Made by a program: the position numbers and the translations under genes | Shown: positions 1 to 6,377 of the stretch, in pieces | How the letters are laid out: each line of letters begins with the position of its first letter | How positions within the stretch are numbered: position 1 is the stretch's first letter | The notes under the pieces: model-generated | Told to the model about the DNA's origin: nothing | What the model saw: the letters and a program-made list of their open reading frames with translations, nothing else | Database searches by the model: none | NCBI GenBank assembly: GCA_015520985.1 | Contig: WAOY01000091.1 | Location: 1 to 9,044 of the forward strand | DNA length: 9,044 nt | Reading direction: 5' to 3' | From: DHVE2 group archaeon | GTDB taxonomy: Archaea; Thermoplasmatota; Thermoplasmata; Thermoplasmatales; Aciduliprofundaceae

Positions 1-177
1 TCGGCGCTCACCGTGGGCTACGGGGACATCGTGCCGAGGACCGCTATTGGCCGGTTCATATGCGTAGCGGTTCTCCCCATACTGGGTATGCTAATCACGG
101 GCATAATGGTGGCCGCCGCGGTGAACGCCATAGACCGCGGGATCCGGATAGAGTATGAGAAAAGGAAAAGTAAATAA
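1..177 (+). CDS. Potassium channel protein, C-terminal end (5' truncated by window)
   Basis: This is the last 58 codons of a membrane K+ channel; the start lies before the window. Frame 1 opens directly with the selectivity filter TVGYGD (visible residues 4-9), the K+-coordinating signature of the family. It is followed by the pore-lining inner helix (about residues 17-45), which is rich in Gly, Ile, Val and Ala with Gly residues that could act as a gating hinge. The protein then ends in a short basic cytoplasmic tail (DRGIRIEYEKRKSK). No C-terminal RCK/TrkA-N domain follows, so any ligand or voltage sensing must lie N-terminal or be absent. Whether it is a two-helix or a six-helix voltage-gated-like channel cannot be decided here. 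The stop TAA lies 24 bases before the preferred start of the next gene, so read-through transcription is possible. Confidence 0.9.
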   Translation, partial: SALTVGYGDIVPRTAIGRFICVAVLPILGMLITGIMVAAAVNAIDRGIRIEYEKRKSK

Positions 178-178
178 A
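171..178 (+). promoter_or_regulatory. Possible TATA box for the QueF-family gene
   Basis: The AT-rich element TAAATAAA is preceded by the purine-rich AAAAGGAAAAG, which resembles a BRE. It is centred about 27 bases before the ATG at 202, which fits a leaderless transcript. It overlaps the stop codon of the channel gene, so the AT richness could be chance. Confidence 0.35.
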
Positions 179-201
179 CCACCCCCCATGCTGTGAGCAA
201 T

Positions 202-585
202 ATGGTGATTGAGACCCTGGAGTTCGAGTACCCAGAGACGAGCACCTTGGTGGAGTACGAATACCCCGAGCTCACGGCGGTTTGCCCCATGACCGGGCTG
301 CCTGATTTCTACACGGTGCGCATAGTGTTCGAGCCGGATAGAAAGCTCCCCGAGCTCAAGTCCCTCAAGATGTACTTCGTGTCCTTCCGCAACGTGGGCA
401 TACTGCACGAGAACCTCGCCAATAAGATCCTCGAGGACTTCCGCAGGGCTGTGGAGCCCCGCTGGGTTCTCCTGGAACTCTTCGTGAACAACCGCGGCGG
501 GGTTTACACCACCGTGAGGAGGTACTGGAGCAGGGATGGCGATGATTTGAATGGCATCCTGAGGTTCTCGAGGGATTACGCATGA
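202..585 (+). CDS. queF: QueF-family enzyme (NADPH-dependent preQ0 reductase or archaeosine synthase QueF-like)
   Basis: A 127-residue protein of the tunnelling-fold QueF family, which acts on 7-cyano-7-deazaguanine (preQ0). Bacterial QueF reduces the nitrile to preQ1 with NADPH; the archaeal QueF-like branch instead turns preQ0 in tRNA into archaeosine. Visible family motifs are CPMTGLPDF (28-36), with the nucleophile Cys28 and acid Asp35; ELKSLKMY (51-58), matching the QueF NADPH-binding motif with one change; SFRNVGILHE (61-70), with substrate-contacting His69 and Glu70; and RGG (98-100). It is shorter than B. subtilis QueF (about 165 residues). I prefer ATG 202 because a TATA-like element lies about 27 bases upstream; an in-frame GTG at 193 would add three residues. 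The stop overlaps the next start as ATGA, so the two genes are probably translationally coupled. The family is clear. Reductase versus amidine-forming activity is open, because archaea normally need archaeosine rather than queuosine. Confidence 0.85.
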   Translation: MVIETLEFEYPETSTLVEYEYPELTAVCPMTGLPDFYTVRIVFEPDRKLPELKSLKMYFVSFRNVGILHENLANKILEDFRRAVEPRWVLLELFVNNRGGVYTTVRRYWSRDGDDLNGILRFSRDYA

Positions 586-1250
586 TTGCGGTCATATCCG
601 ACATCCACGGAAACTACCCCGCGCTGAAGGCCGTGCTCGATGACATGCCGAAGGTCTCGCTTATTCTCTGTGCCGGGGACCTCGTCGGATACTACCCCTA
701 TCCTAACGAGGTGATAGCGGAGATAAGGAGGATAGGGGCAAGGTGCATCCGCGGAAACCACGACCGCGCAGTTATTTACGATGATTATTCCCGCTTCAAC
801 CCCTACGCCGAGGCCGCCGCCAGGTGGACCCGGGAGAATCTGAGTTCCGAGGGCATGGAGTACCTTCTCGGATTGAAGGACAGCATGCTGCTAAGGGTGA
901 ACGGCAAACTGGTTGCGATTCACCACGGTGCCCCCTTCGACGAGGACGTTTACATATTTCCCGAGGACGTGGACGAGGGGCTCCTGGAGCACGATAACGC
1001 GGATATCCTGATAATGGGACACACCCACGTTCCCTTCGTGGTGGATTACGGCGGGAAGGCAATTCTCAACCCCGGCTCCGTGGGGCAGCCCAGGGACGGG
1101 AACCCCAAGGCTTCCTACGCGCTGATAGATATCAACAACTGGGAGTTTGAAATCCGTCGAGTTGATTACCCCATAGAAGAGGTGGACCGCAGAACCAGGG
1201 AAGTAGGGCTTCCAGATATTCTGGCAGAGCGTCTATACTACGGCTTTTGA
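582..1250 (+). CDS. Metallophosphoesterase, YfcE/MJ0936-like
   Basis: A 222-residue cytoplasmic calcineurin-like phosphoesterase that hydrolyses phosphoesters with two metal ions. All family motifs are intact and correctly ordered: SDIHGN (Asp7, His9), AGDLVGYYPYP (Asp33), RGNHDRA (Asn59, His60, Asp61), IHHG (about His114), GHTH (146-149), and the NPGSVGQPRDG loop (163-173) typical of YfcE/MJ0936 relatives. Length is normal for this group. The natural substrate is not predictable; characterised relatives act on artificial phosphodiesters in vitro. The ATG lies inside the QueF stop (ATGA, 582-585), implying co-translation. The last 13 bases overlap the convergent gene on the minus strand. Confidence 0.9.
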   Translation: MIAVISDIHGNYPALKAVLDDMPKVSLILCAGDLVGYYPYPNEVIAEIRRIGARCIRGNHDRAVIYDDYSRFNPYAEAAARWTRENLSSEGMEYLLGLKDSMLLRVNGKLVAIHHGAPFDEDVYIFPEDVDEGLLEHDNADILIMGHTHVPFVVDYGGKAILNPGSVGQPRDGNPKASYALIDINNWEFEIRRVDYPIEEVDRRTREVGLPDILAERLYYGF

Positions 1251-1981
1251 TCCCTCTCCCTGAGCTTCCTCTTCACCTTCCTCTCCAATTCTCGGTATTT
1301 CCCCTTTAGTTCGTAGTACATTTCGTCCGCGGGATTTGAAATTGCTTCTTCCTTGAAGTAGGTGTACAGCGCGAGGAAGCCAACGAAGGCGGTGAGGCCG
1401 ATGAGGACATAGAGAATCCAGGTCAGATCGCTCTTAACGCTGAAGGATGAATCGGGTATAATCCCGTTCACGGGCTTTCCAAGGTACTGTGAGAGGTAAT
1501 CGAGATTCAACGTGTGGTTCTTGGTCGCGTTGTCCCACACGTCCCGCGGGAAGAATCCCGGGGACCACATCATGTACACGCTGCCGTTGTATACGAATTC
1601 CAACGAGAAGCGGACGAAGTAAACCCCATCTGGCGAACCGGGGAATGATTTTATGTGGAACTCCACGCTAACGTTCACTCCGGGCTGCAATGTTCCAAGG
1701 GGAATGGTGTAATTCACATCGCCGCTCTCCTCTATTACCGGGTGATTCTCCACCTCCCCTATTCTTTTGTGGTCCTCCTCGGTTGCCCACATGTATATGC
1801 CCACCGTCAGAGTAGCGTTGCGAATGGGATTCACGTACCTGTTCTGAATGGTGAAGTTAAAAACCCCAGACTCCCCCGGCTTCAGCACGGGGGTATGGAA
1901 ATTGTCGAAGTTGGGAACATGCGCAGGCGAGTCCACGTACCCCGCGAGTATCAGGAGGATTAGCACCGCGGCTAACTTCAT
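1238..1981 (-). CDS. Membrane-anchored, probably N-glycosylated surface protein with Ig-like (COG1361/NEW3-type) domain
   Basis: I do not recognise a specific family. The 247-residue protein has an N-terminal hydrophobic signal (residues 3-14), an extracytoplasmic region (about 20-185), one transmembrane helix (about 186-209), and a charged cytoplasmic tail (210-247) with a Lys/Arg/Glu-rich, helix-like stretch at 221-243. The segment LKPGESGVFNFTIQN (33-47) resembles the opening strands of COG1361/NEW3/CARDB-type beta-sandwich domains found on archaeal surface proteins. Seven N-x-S/T sequons occur (Asn 42, 55, 90, 103, 132, 151, 155), all on the predicted outside, supporting a type I topology. 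The start ATG has no Shine-Dalgarno but sits about 26 bases after a TATA-like element, so it is probably leaderless. It lies 38 bases downstream of the Lrp gene. Function is unknown; adhesion, envelope structure or anchoring of a partner are possibilities only. Confidence 0.8.
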   Translation of the reverse strand: MKLAAVLILLILAGYVDSPAHVPNFDNFHTPVLKPGESGVFNFTIQNRYVNPIRNATLTVGIYMWATEEDHKRIGEVENHPVIEESGDVNYTIPLGTLQPGVNVSVEFHIKSFPGSPDGVYFVRFSLEFVYNGSVYMMWSPGFFPRDVWDNATKNHTLNLDYLSQYLGKPVNGIIPDSSFSVKSDLTWILYVLIGLTAFVGFLALYTYFKEEAISNPADEMYYELKGKYRELERKVKRKLRERDQKP

Positions 1982-2002
1982 CCCGAGATTATAGGGGTAT
2001 GC

Positions 2003-2010
2003 GTTTTAAT
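2003..2010 (-). promoter_or_regulatory. TATA box for the surface-protein gene (leaderless start)
   Basis: On the minus strand ATTAAAAC is preceded by AAAGG, a BRE-like purine stretch. Its centre lies about 26 bases before the ATG at 1981, which places the transcription start on or next to the start codon. It sits just beyond the Lrp stop codon, so this gene may have its own promoter as well as read-through from the regulator. Confidence 0.5.
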
Positions 2011-2019
2011 CCTTTCGCA

Positions 2020-2523
2020 TCATATGCCTACCCACTCGCAGGACTTGTAAGCCTTAGATACGACGTGGGTCACCGTGGAGAGAATTTCGTTCCTCTTCAG
2101 CTTCTTGTCCTCGAACTCCTGCAGCTCGCGCATGCTGAGGAACAGGCATTCGCAAAGAAGATCGTAGTCTCCAAGGATCCGATACAGGGTTATGAGGCGG
2201 TTCTCCTGTTTCAATTCCTCGGCAATTTTGTCGATGTACCTCTTGTCCACCTTGAGGTAGATGAAGGCCTTTATGCTGTTCTCTATTGCGTAGCAGTTGA
2301 TCAGGGCGGAGTAGCCCTTTATTATGCCCTTCTCCTCCAGCATCTTTATTCTCCTTCTTATGGTGGCCTCGCTCACACCCAGCAATTTTGCGAGTTCCAG
2401 GTTTGAGGTTCTGGCGTTCTCCCTGAGGGCGCACAGGATCGATAGGTCTAAATCGTCCACCGGCAGAAGATTCTTGTCGAAGGACTTCCAGCGATCAATG
2501 AGTTTGCATTTCTCCCCGCTCAT
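2020..2523 (-). CDS. Lrp/AsnC-family transcriptional regulator
   Basis: A 167-residue DNA-binding regulator. The N-terminal winged helix-turn-helix begins at DDLDLSILCALRENAR (23-38). The recognition region LLGVSEATIRRRIKML (47-62) and the KGIIKGY turn (65-71) follow, all hallmarks of Lrp/AsnC. The remaining part (about 80-155) has the length and alternating strand pattern of the RAM ligand-binding and dimerisation domain, usually sensing amino acids or similar small molecules. The extra 22 N-terminal residues before the HTH are longer than in a minimal Lrp. ATG 2523 is chosen because GGTGAT (2527-2532) lies three bases before it. An in-frame ATG at 2583 would place the TATA box inside the coding region and is rejected. 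Lrp proteins commonly repress their own divergent promoter region, here shared with the radical SAM gene. Ligand and targets are unknown. Confidence 0.92.
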   Translation of the reverse strand: MSGEKCKLIDRWKSFDKNLLPVDDLDLSILCALRENARTSNLELAKLLGVSEATIRRRIKMLEEKGIIKGYSALINCYAIENSIKAFIYLKVDKRYIDKIAEELKQENRLITLYRILGDYDLLCECLFLSMRELQEFEDKKLKRNEILSTVTHVVSKAYKSCEWVGI

Positions 2524-2532
2524 TTTATCACC

Positions 2533-2560
2533 TTTCGTAAAGATGATTGCGTTTTTCGTA
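2533..2560. promoter_or_regulatory. Possible operator: TTTCGTA direct repeat 21 bp apart
   Basis: TTTCGTA occurs at 2533-2539 and again at 2554-2560, a 21-bp period, about two helical turns. One copy lies near the predicted Lrp transcription start and the other abuts its TATA box. This placement fits autoregulation, but the repeat is short and could be chance in AT-rich DNA. Confidence 0.25.
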
Positions 2561-2566
2561 TTTAAA
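2559..2566 (-). promoter_or_regulatory. TATA box of the Lrp/AsnC gene
   Basis: On the minus strand TTTAAATA is preceded by GAAAAA. The predicted transcription start is about 2536-2538, leaving a roughly 14-base leader that contains the ribosome binding site GGTGAT (2527-2532) before ATG 2523. Confidence 0.65.
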
Positions 2567-2608
2567 TTTTTCATTTCAGTCATTTTCGCCGTGCCGAATT
2601 CCGGGAGG

Positions 2609-2617
2609 TTTTAAATA
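2609..2617 (+). promoter_or_regulatory. TATA box of the radical SAM gene (leaderless start)
   Basis: TTTTAAATA is preceded by GGGAGG, a BRE-like purine block. It is centred 27 bases before ATG 2640, predicting a transcript that begins at or beside the start codon. Confidence 0.6.
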
Positions 2618-2639
2618 GGAGCAAACATTGGGCGGAACC

Positions 2640-3701
2640 ATGATAATCCTGCCGAACGGTTCCGCGACGAATAAACCGGTGGTAGAAGGCTGCAGGCTCT
2701 GCGAGGAAGGAGCCAAGATGGTTCTCTTCATAACTGGAGTATGCCACGCCGGCTGCTTCTACTGTCCCCTCAGCAGGGAGAAGATGAACCGCGACGTTGT
2801 GTTCGCGGACGAGATGCCAGTCAAGAGCGACGAGGACGTTCTTCTCGAAGCCAGGCTCATAGACGCCAAGGGCACGGGAATAACAGGTGGAGACCCTATG
2901 GAGAGGGTGGACCGCGTGGTGCACTACATCCACCTCCTCAAGGATAATTTCGGCGAGGGGCATCATATCCATCTCTACACCGCATCCGGCAGCAGGGAGA
3001 AGATTGAGAAACTTGCAGCCGCTGGCCTCGACGAGATACGCTTCCATCCGCCCCCGCAGCTCTGGACGAAGATGCACGGGAGCATATACGAGAGGCGCAT
3101 CGACTGGGCTATCCAGGCGGGGATGAATGTGGGCATTGAAGTCCCGGTGCTCCCGGACATGAAGGAAGAACTCATCGCTTTGGTGAGATTCGCGAACGAG
3201 AAGGGCATATTCGTGAACCTCAACGAGCTGGAGTTCTCTGAGACGAACTACCTCGAATTGAATGCAAGGGGCTACGAGCCGAAGAACGACGTGTCCTCGG
3301 CTGTGAAGGGGAGCGAAGAGGTCGCCTATGAGATTGTGGGCATGGACTGGGACATCGTGGTTCACTACTGCTCCTCCTCTTTCAAGGACGGGGTGCAGAT
3401 GCGCCGCCGCCTGATGCGAAGGGCGAAGAATATCAGGAAGGAGTACGAGGAAATCACAGAGGATGCTACGCTCATCCTGGGCGTTATAGAGGGGGAGAAT
3501 CTCGAGGAGATTTACCGCGTCCTGCGGGAGGAATTCGGGGTGCCGGAGAACCTTATGGAGATAAACCGGGAGAGGAAGCGCGTGGAGATCTCGCCCTACA
3601 TCCTGGAGGAGATCGCCCCGGAGTTGCCCTGGGACGCATACGAGGTCGAAGAATACCCAACGTGGGACAGGTTGCAGGTGGAGCGGGTGAAGCTGAATTA
3701 G
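2640..3701 (+). CDS. Radical SAM protein, COG2108-like (related to pyruvate formate-lyase activating enzymes)
   Basis: A 353-residue cytoplasmic enzyme. The radical SAM motif is GVCHAGCFYCPLS, with Cys35, Cys39 and Cys42 in CX3CX2C spacing to bind the [4Fe-4S] cluster that cleaves S-adenosylmethionine. GTGITGGDP (78-86) is the SAM-contacting GGE-type motif. The N-terminal GCRLCEEGAK segment and the later HYCSSSFKDGVQ segment (242-253) are features I associate with the archaeal COG2108 family, whose reaction I do not know. There are only six cysteines: the three radical SAM ligands plus Cys18, Cys21 and Cys244. ATG 2640 is chosen because the TATA box lies 27 bases upstream. A TTG at 2628 with GGAG six bases before it would add four residues and is a real alternative. 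The gene is divergent from the Lrp regulator, and its stop overlaps the permease stop by 4 bp. Confidence 0.88.
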   Translation: MIILPNGSATNKPVVEGCRLCEEGAKMVLFITGVCHAGCFYCPLSREKMNRDVVFADEMPVKSDEDVLLEARLIDAKGTGITGGDPMERVDRVVHYIHLLKDNFGEGHHIHLYTASGSREKIEKLAAAGLDEIRFHPPPQLWTKMHGSIYERRIDWAIQAGMNVGIEVPVLPDMKEELIALVRFANEKGIFVNLNELEFSETNYLELNARGYEPKNDVSSAVKGSEEVAYEIVGMDWDIVVHYCSSSFKDGVQMRRRLMRRAKNIRKEYEEITEDATLILGVIEGENLEEIYRVLREEFGVPENLMEINRERKRVEISPYILEEIAPELPWDAYEVEEYPTWDRLQVERVKLN

Positions 3702-4525
3702 TACGTAGTTATCATCTCCACGGTGCCCCTCTTCCTTGCGAGGTGATCCATCGTTAGGTAGAGCGCGATGGACATGGCTATGAACATCCCCGTGGTTATC
3801 GCTAGGAGGAGCACACACTGATTTATGGTGTAATTTTTCATTATCCCGTCAACCTCCACCCCTAGCACGGACCTGCGCACCAGGGAGAACCAGTAGGTGG
3901 AGGGAAAGTACATGGCCACCACCTGCAGAGGAGCGGGAAGCATACTCACTGGGAAAACGACGCCTGAGAAGAGATAAAACACGCCTGCGAAGGCCTCGCC
4001 TATCGCGCCGCCGTGCCTCGCCGTCAGGAGATTTACTGAGTTCAGGAGCATGCCGCTTGCCACCATGAAGAGCCAGCCGAAAAGGAGGGTGAAGGCGAGG
4101 AGCGGGTAGTTGAAGTCGTAGGGGATTGGGATCAGCAACCCCAGGAGGAGAAGGAAGAATGCGGGAAAGAGGGCCATGAGGAAGCGCATCGCCGCCCTTC
4201 CCATGAGGTACACGTAGTACGAGCTGGGTGAGATGTATATGTACTTCAGCGTCTGGTAATGCTCCCGGTCATCGTGCACCACCCACCCCAGGGACATCAT
4301 CACCTGCGCGAGAATCATGTAGAAGGCGTTTCCCACGAAGAGGAATGATAGGGCCGCGCTGCCGACCACCCTCCCCGTTACCACGTAGTACATGGCTATC
4401 AGAAGCAGGCTCGAGCCCACTGGCTTTGCTATGTTGTAGGTGAAGAATATGATCGGGCGAGTCCAGTTGGCCATTATCTGGTAGTCGAGCCACATGGCAG
4501 TCCTTATCGTTTTAAGCGCCTGCAC
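3698..4525 (-). CDS. ABC-2 type transporter permease (second permease)
   Basis: A 275-residue integral membrane protein with about six hydrophobic segments (roughly 23-51, 57-83, 115-134, 140-166, 174-215 and 237-262). Family landmarks are the cytoplasmic REHYQTLKYIYISPSSYY segment after the second helix, a likely ATPase coupling region, and FSGVVFPVSMLP followed by PSTYW and an Arg-containing turn, the ABC-2 re-entrant/fifth-helix pattern. It probably pairs with the permease encoded just upstream in a heterodimeric exporter powered by the shared ATPase. The start is GTG, directly abutting the upstream TGA (TGAGTG, no gap). GAGGTG seven bases before it, inside the upstream coding end, is a good ribosome binding site, so translation is probably coupled. 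The substrate cannot be told from the sequence. The 3' end overlaps the convergent radical SAM gene by 4 bp. Confidence 0.87.
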   Translation of the reverse strand: MQALKTIRTAMWLDYQIMANWTRPIIFFTYNIAKPVGSSLLLIAMYYVVTGRVVGSAALSFLFVGNAFYMILAQVMMSLGWVVHDDREHYQTLKYIYISPSSYYVYLMGRAAMRFLMALFPAFFLLLLGLLIPIPYDFNYPLLAFTLLFGWLFMVASGMLLNSVNLLTARHGGAIGEAFAGVFYLFSGVVFPVSMLPAPLQVVAMYFPSTYWFSLVRRSVLGVEVDGIMKNYTINQCVLLLAITTGMFIAMSIALYLTMDHLARKRGTVEMITTY

Positions 4526-5332
4526 TCACAACCACCTCGTTATTATGGTGCCCTTTTCCTTCCCCAGGCGCTCCATCTTCTTCAGGAAGAACATAGCGAG
4601 GATGAGGTAGAGGAGGGTGAGGGCCAGCAGGATGATGAGTTCTATCACGGGGTTCATCAGGGCCCAGGAGTACGTGGAGGGAAACATGAGCTGGCGCATG
4701 GCATCCAGACCGAGGGTTAGGGGAATCAGGCTCGCGATCGCGGCCACGGTTTCCCCGAGCGCCTTCACCGGGAAGTTCTGCCCGGATAGGAAGTATATAG
4801 GCTCCTGGAACAGGTTGCTCATAACCCAGGCCTCCCGACCCCACATCAGGAAGAGGGAGGCGAACATCATACCCATGGCGTACATCGCCGCGAGGCACAC
4901 GATGAAAACGAGGATGAGGAGAAGGGGGTTCACAACGGTGATATCCACCTGGAACATCCACGTGCCTATGAACAGTATCGCAAGGGCACGCGTGGTGGTG
5001 GCGAACATTCCCCCGAGGGCCATCCCCGCGAGTATGGACTCCAGGGAGGCGGGGGCTATTATGTAGTGTTGTAAATTCCCCGTTTCCTTCTCCCAGTAGA
5101 ACTGCGAGTCCATTCCCCACAGGACGTTTAGCCAGTATGAGGTCATTATTCCCCCCAATATTACGAAACCTTCGAATTCCTTGGGCGCTTCAAGGGCCCG
5201 GTAAACCATCACGAAGGCGGATATGGAGAGGATAGGCAGGAAGATTTCCCAGAACATCCATGAAGGTTCCCTGAGCGCGCCAACCACGCGTGGGTATGCG
5301 CGGCCCTTAACTGCCCTAAGGAATGTTATCAT
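4526..5332 (-). CDS. ABC-2 type transporter permease (first permease)
   Basis: A 268-residue membrane protein with about six hydrophobic segments (roughly 25-47, 56-74, 101-126, 133-163, 175-200 and 224-250). It has the ABC-2 landmarks: a cytoplasmic WEKETGNLQHYIIAPAS segment after the second helix, and LSGQNFPVKALGE leading to a conserved PLTLGLDAMRQL stretch. The KKMERLGKEKG tail is cytoplasmic. The ATG overlaps the ATPase stop by four bases (ATGA, 5329-5332), and its own stop touches the next gene's GTG. The three genes therefore form one operon with ATPase first. Similarity to the second permease lies in topology and these motifs rather than in extended identity, so they look like diverged partners rather than a recent duplication. 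Confidence 0.87.
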   Translation of the reverse strand: MITFLRAVKGRAYPRVVGALREPSWMFWEIFLPILSISAFVMVYRALEAPKEFEGFVILGGIMTSYWLNVLWGMDSQFYWEKETGNLQHYIIAPASLESILAGMALGGMFATTTRALAILFIGTWMFQVDITVVNPLLLILVFIVCLAAMYAMGMMFASLFLMWGREAWVMSNLFQEPIYFLSGQNFPVKALGETVAAIASLIPLTLGLDAMRQLMFPSTYSWALMNPVIELIILLALTLLYLILAMFFLKKMERLGKEKGTIITRWL

Positions 5333-6285
5333 TCCAGCCCCCTCCCCGTGAGTTTCAGGAAGACGTCCTCAAGCGTTATTTCCTCCTTGTTCAGGTAAGT
5401 TATCCTGGCGCCACGGCGCATCACACCGTGGACAATCTCGCCAATCCCTTCCTCGCAGTCCATTATAACCCTAATGTACGTACCCGTTTCCGTCTTCTTG
5501 GTGGTGAGCCCCGACACGCATTCTATGCTGGATATCCATTCCACACCTATCTCCGGCTCCACCCTGAGGTGCAGGGAGAATTCCCTCTTGACCATCCTCT
5601 TCAGATTTTCCGGCGTGTCCAGGGCAATTATCCTTCCCTCGTTGATTATCGCGATTCTGTCGCACAGCTCCTCGGCTTCGTGCATGTAGTGTGTGGTCAG
5701 GAGAACCGTTCTGCCCTCCCTCTCAGAGAGCCATCCACGGACGAATCTCCTTATCTCCCTGGCAACCTCCACATCAAGCCCCAGGGTGGGTTCGTCCAGG
5801 AAAACCACCTTCGGTTCGGTCATAAAGGCCCTCGCTATGTTCATCTTCTGCCTCTGCCCGGTGGAGAGGGTGCGCACCTTCTTGTTGAGTATGTCCCTGA
5901 AATTCAGAAGGTCCGCGAGATCCTCTATTCTCCTCTTTGCCTCCGGGCCAGGGATTCCGTAGAACTGGGAGAACATCCAGAGGTTCTCCTTCACTGTAAG
6001 AAGGCCGTATCCGGAGTATTCCCCTCCGGAGACCATGTTTATCAGGGGTCTGATCTTATCCTCTTCCCTGGATGTGTCGTATCCCAGCACGTAGGCCCTG
6101 CCCCTTGTCGGTAGGAGCAGGGTGGTGAGAATCCTTATGAGCGTGGTTTTTCCTGCGCCGTTGGGACCGAGTAGTCCGAAGAGTTCCCCCGTTCTGATCT
6201 TCAAATTCACACCCTTCAGGGCGATGACCCTTCCGTCCCTTCCCCTGAACTCGCGCCAGAGGTCCTCGGTTTCTATCGCATGCAC
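5329..6285 (-). CDS. ABC transporter ATP-binding protein (ABC-2 exporter subfamily)
   Basis: A 318-residue ATPase that would power the two downstream permeases. Motifs are Walker A GPNGAGKT (40-47), signature LSTGQRQKMNIARAF (140-154), Walker B VVFLDEP (160-166) with the D-loop LGLD (168-171), and the H-loop histidine TTHYMHEAEEL (His199). At the Q-loop the usual glutamine is absent: the region reads MVSGGEYSGYGLLTVKENL (84-102), like the GGE variant seen in some ABC-2 exporters. A roughly 95-residue C-terminal extension (about 225-318) is typical of the drug/polysaccharide-exporter ATPases. I choose GTG 6285 because a TATA box is centred about 25 bases upstream, which fits a leaderless start; it gives the N-terminus VHAIETEDL. 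An upstream in-frame TTG at 6300 would add five residues. Confidence 0.92.
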   Translation of the reverse strand: MHAIETEDLWREFRGRDGRVIALKGVNLKIRTGELFGLLGPNGAGKTTLIRILTTLLLPTRGRAYVLGYDTSREEDKIRPLINMVSGGEYSGYGLLTVKENLWMFSQFYGIPGPEAKRRIEDLADLLNFRDILNKKVRTLSTGQRQKMNIARAFMTEPKVVFLDEPTLGLDVEVAREIRRFVRGWLSEREGRTVLLTTHYMHEAEELCDRIAIINEGRIIALDTPENLKRMVKREFSLHLRVEPEIGVEWISSIECVSGLTTKKTETGTYIRVIMDCEEGIGEIVHGVMRRGARITYLNKEEITLEDVFLKLTGRGLE

Positions 6286-6306
6286 CCTTTTGCATCGCAA
6301 CGCAAG

Positions 6307-6313
6307 TATTTAA
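6307..6313 (-). promoter_or_regulatory. TATA box of the ABC operon (leaderless start)
   Basis: On the minus strand TTAAATA is preceded by GGGAAAAAG, a good BRE-like flank. The centre is about 25 bases before GTG 6285. It shares the 105-bp intergenic region with the divergent promoter of the beta-helix gene. Confidence 0.55.
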
Positions 6314-6342
6314 CTTTTTCCCGCAGCGATTATGGAAAAGTC

Positions 6343-6350
6343 TTATATAG
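6343..6350 (+). promoter_or_regulatory. TATA box of the beta-helix surface protein gene
   Basis: TTATATAG is preceded by GGAAAAGTC, a BRE-like flank. A transcription start near 6372 is predicted, leaving a roughly 19-base leader. Confidence 0.6.
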
Positions 6351-6377
6351 ATTGCTTTGTATGTATCTTTCTCAATC

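Noticed and set aside
2020..2583. ATG at 2583 as the Lrp gene start
   Set aside because: It would put the TATA box at 2559-2566 inside the coding region, while ATG 2523 has GGTGAT directly upstream and gives a normal Lrp N-terminus.
2580..3818. Long minus-strand open frame (412 codons) across the radical SAM gene
   Set aside because: It is antisense to a gene with intact catalytic motifs and its own promoter. The translation is His/Leu/Val-rich with no recognisable domain, as expected from the complement of GC-rich codons.
5323..6114. Plus-strand open frame (263 codons) antisense to the ABC ATPase
   Set aside because: The minus strand encodes all ATPase motifs and the plus translation resembles no protein family; it is a codon-bias shadow.
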